Source of the DNA: a bacterium
GTDB lineage: Bacteria > Electryoneota > Electryoneia > Electryoneales > Electryoneaceae
DNA length: 7,975 nucleotides
Assembly: GCA_014729955.1 (NCBI GenBank)
Contig: WJJA01000232.1
Coordinates: forward strand, 1 to 7,975
Direction of reading: 5' to 3'
The notes beneath the pieces were generated by a model. That model saw only the letters and a program-made list of their open reading frames with translations. It was not told the DNA's origin and searched no databases. Position numbers and translations under genes: made by a program. Numbering within the stretch: position 1 is the first letter of the stretch; each line of letters begins with the position of its first letter. Shown here in pieces: positions 7,437 through 7,975 of the stretch.

Positions 7437-7628
7437 AAATGCTGTCTGCTGTCCTTCCGTGGTTCCATCGCACAGGGTACTCCTGTGCGTTTGTTGTTCA
7501 GCGTGCATGCTCGACGGGATAGATAGTTCCGGCCGTCCAGCAAAAAGATGCCGACGGTGTACCAGGTAGATCCATGCAAGGACTTTGAGCAAGATGCCGG
7601 AAATTGCTTCGCCCCCGATCCGAGGGAA
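7437..7628 (-). promoter_or_regulatory. RNase R leader region
   Basis: These 192 bp lie between the chosen RNase R start and the inverted-repeat element. Reading toward the gene there is a perfect hairpin (7469-7489) and a distant GGAAGGA. I see no convincing -35/-10 pair; the best is TTGCTG followed after 16 bp by TATCCC, which is weak. The reading frame of RNase R remains open here back to TTG 7592, so part of the region could be coding if an upstream start is used. Confidence 0.45.
7469..7489 (-). promoter_or_regulatory. Perfect hairpin / palindrome in the RNase R 5' leader
   Basis: CGCACAGG (7469-7476) and CCTGTGCG (7482-7489) form an uninterrupted 8-bp stem with a 5-base loop. It sits 32 bases upstream of the chosen RNase R ATG at 7436. 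It could be an mRNA leader stem that affects stability or translation, or a DNA operator. If translation began at 7508 or 7592 it would be coding instead. The structure is certain; the function is inferred from position. Confidence 0.55.
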
Positions 7629-7646
7629 GTTAGCCCGGATATTTCA
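7629..7646 (+). repeat. Left terminal inverted repeat of the MITE-like element
   Basis: This 18-bp arm is a perfect reverse complement of 7869-7886. It starts GTTAGCCC and is AT-rich toward the inside (ATATTTCA). Confidence 0.85.
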
Positions 7647-7707
7647 TGAATGGCGAAAAGACCGCCCTCAAAAAAAATCTATATTAACAATAATTTAGGG
7701 TCCTGTT

Positions 7708-7752
7708 TTAACGGTTTTTCTCCGGCACAGTTTGTGTCCAAGTCAAACTCAT
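7708..7752 (-). CDS. 14-codon micro-ORF inside the MITE-like element
   Basis: On the minus strand, ATG 7752 opens MSLTWTQTVPEKNR and stops at TAA (7708). The run AAGGGGG (7767-7761) lies 8 bases upstream, the best-placed Shine-Dalgarno sequence in the window. I do not recognise the peptide. It may be the truncated first codons of a lost transposase, a leader peptide, or chance. The reading frame is certain; that it is translated is speculative. Confidence 0.3.
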   Translation of the reverse strand: MSLTWTQTVPEKNR

Positions 7753-7792
7753 CTGTTTTTCCCCCTTCGGGCGGTCCCAAGTACGTCATCTG

Positions 7793-7840
7793 CTTCGTTG
7801 CGAAGGATTCGCGGTATGGCAATACAGCTTCATCCTTCGC
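7793..7840. repeat. Overlapping inverted repeats within the MITE-like element
   Basis: Three perfect stems share bases. CTTCG 7793-7797 pairs with CGAAG 7801-7805. GCGAA 7800-7804 pairs with TTCGC 7808-7812. GCGAAGGAT 7800-7808 pairs with ATCCTTCGC 7832-7840. Because they compete for the same segment, only one can form at a time. A separate 8-bp pair, GACCGCCC 7660-7667 / GGGCGGTC 7769-7776, also lies within the element. Confidence 0.6.
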
Positions 7841-7868
7841 GCCTCACATCTGACGCAGTTTGAACTCG

Positions 7869-7886
7869 TGAAATATCCGGGCTAAC
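7869..7886 (-). repeat. Right terminal inverted repeat of the MITE-like element
   Basis: This is the 18-bp partner of the left arm (7629-7646), ending GGGCTAAC on the plus strand. A promoter-like -10 lies just outside it. Confidence 0.85.
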
Positions 7887-7975
7887 ACAGAAGAGTATAT
7901 CAGAAAATTCCTACGCCTTTCTTCCGGGTTTCCGATTCCCTTACTACCTGGTTTGCATTAGAATGTGATTTGAAA
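7887..7975. other. Right-edge non-coding flank
   Basis: These last 89 bp show no gene or RNA that I recognise. The region is less GC-rich than the coding part of the window. It carries the extended -10 candidate at 7894-7902 on the minus strand. Any gene to the right begins beyond the window. Confidence 0.5.
7894..7902 (-). promoter_or_regulatory. Extended -10 promoter candidate pointing toward RNase R
   Basis: On the minus strand the sequence reads TGATATACT, a TGn extension plus TATACT, which differs from the TATAAT consensus at one position. The -35 position at 17-bp spacing is AGAAAG, a poor match, as is allowed for extended -10 promoters. Transcription would start close to 7887, the edge of the inverted-repeat element, and run through it toward RNase R. 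Confidence 0.4.

Larger units (their letters stand above)
7629..7886. mobile_element. MITE-like element with 18-bp perfect terminal inverted repeats
   Basis: GTTAGCCCGGATATTTCA at 7629-7646 is the exact reverse complement of 7869-7886. Past one mismatch, two more bases (GA) also match on the inner side. The 258-bp unit has no substantial gene, includes an A/T-rich patch at about 7667-7720 unlike the GC-rich genes beside it, and contains several internal hairpins. The only duplicated flank I can see is TA, at 7631-7632 and 7883-7884, which fits insertion at a TA but is palindromic and so weak proof. Size, termini and lack of coding fit a miniature inverted-repeat transposable element, perhaps an insertion sequence that lost its transposase. 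The parent family cannot be named from this window. A large structured regulatory RNA is the main alternative. Confidence 0.65.

Noticed and set aside
7652..7675. Intrinsic terminator (GGCG/CGCC stem next to an A-run)
   Set aside because: On the plus strand the stem is followed by A rather than T, and on the minus strand the T-run precedes the stem, so neither orientation gives a terminator.
7650..7853. 67-codon plus-strand open frame inside the inverted-repeat element
   Set aside because: It has no recognisable motif and no good ribosome binding site, and its composition fits non-coding DNA with hairpins.
7629..7886. Integron attC site
   Set aside because: The ends read GTTAGCC outward-left and GGCTAAC right, the opposite order from the RYYYAAC...GTTRRRY layout of attC, and the purine/pyrimidine pattern does not fit.
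1..7975. A defence island, CRISPR, toxin-antitoxin or biosynthetic system
   Set aside because: All four large genes are widespread housekeeping families on alternating strands, and I saw no spaced repeats, toxin-like small gene pairs or related enzymes.

Overview
The window reads as an ordinary chromosomal stretch from a bacterium with a fairly high GC content (my impression by eye is high fifties percent). The CNNM-type protein has a signal peptide and RNase R and ABC-F proteins are present, so a Gram-negative-like bacterium is plausible. I cannot assign a phylum from sequence alone. The visible gene starts lack good Shine-Dalgarno sequences, which hints at a lineage that leans little on SD pairing.

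Layout, left to right. Positions 1-1608 (+) hold a GH13 glycogen/starch debranching-type enzyme that enters from the left edge and probably lacks its N-terminal part. Positions 1765-2934 (-) hold a CNNM/HlyC-type membrane protein (DUF21 plus CBS pair), convergent with the first gene. A 142-bp divergent intergenic region separates it from an ABC-F ATPase (3077-5005, +). That gene converges on RNase R (5181-7436, -) across a 175-bp spacer holding an abutting imperfect direct repeat and a small hairpin. The genes alternate strand one by one, so each is probably its own transcription unit. There is no operon and no evident shared pathway: carbohydrate storage, ion transport or envelope function, ribosome-associated ATPase, and RNA decay.

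The most interesting part is the upstream side of RNase R (7437-7975). It contains a perfect 8-bp hairpin just before the chosen start. Further upstream is a 258-bp non-coding element with 18-bp perfect terminal inverted repeats (7629-7646 and 7869-7886). The element has a different base composition from the genes and internal hairpins. It also carries a 14-codon micro-ORF with the best ribosome binding site in the window. It looks like a MITE or deletion derivative of an insertion sequence. A promoter-like extended -10 pointing at RNase R lies just beyond its far edge, so the element may have landed in the RNase R leader between promoter and gene.

I found no tRNA, rRNA, CRISPR array, complete transposase gene or defence system. 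The MITE-like element and the RNase R leader are the only parts I would call accessory or potentially undescribed.
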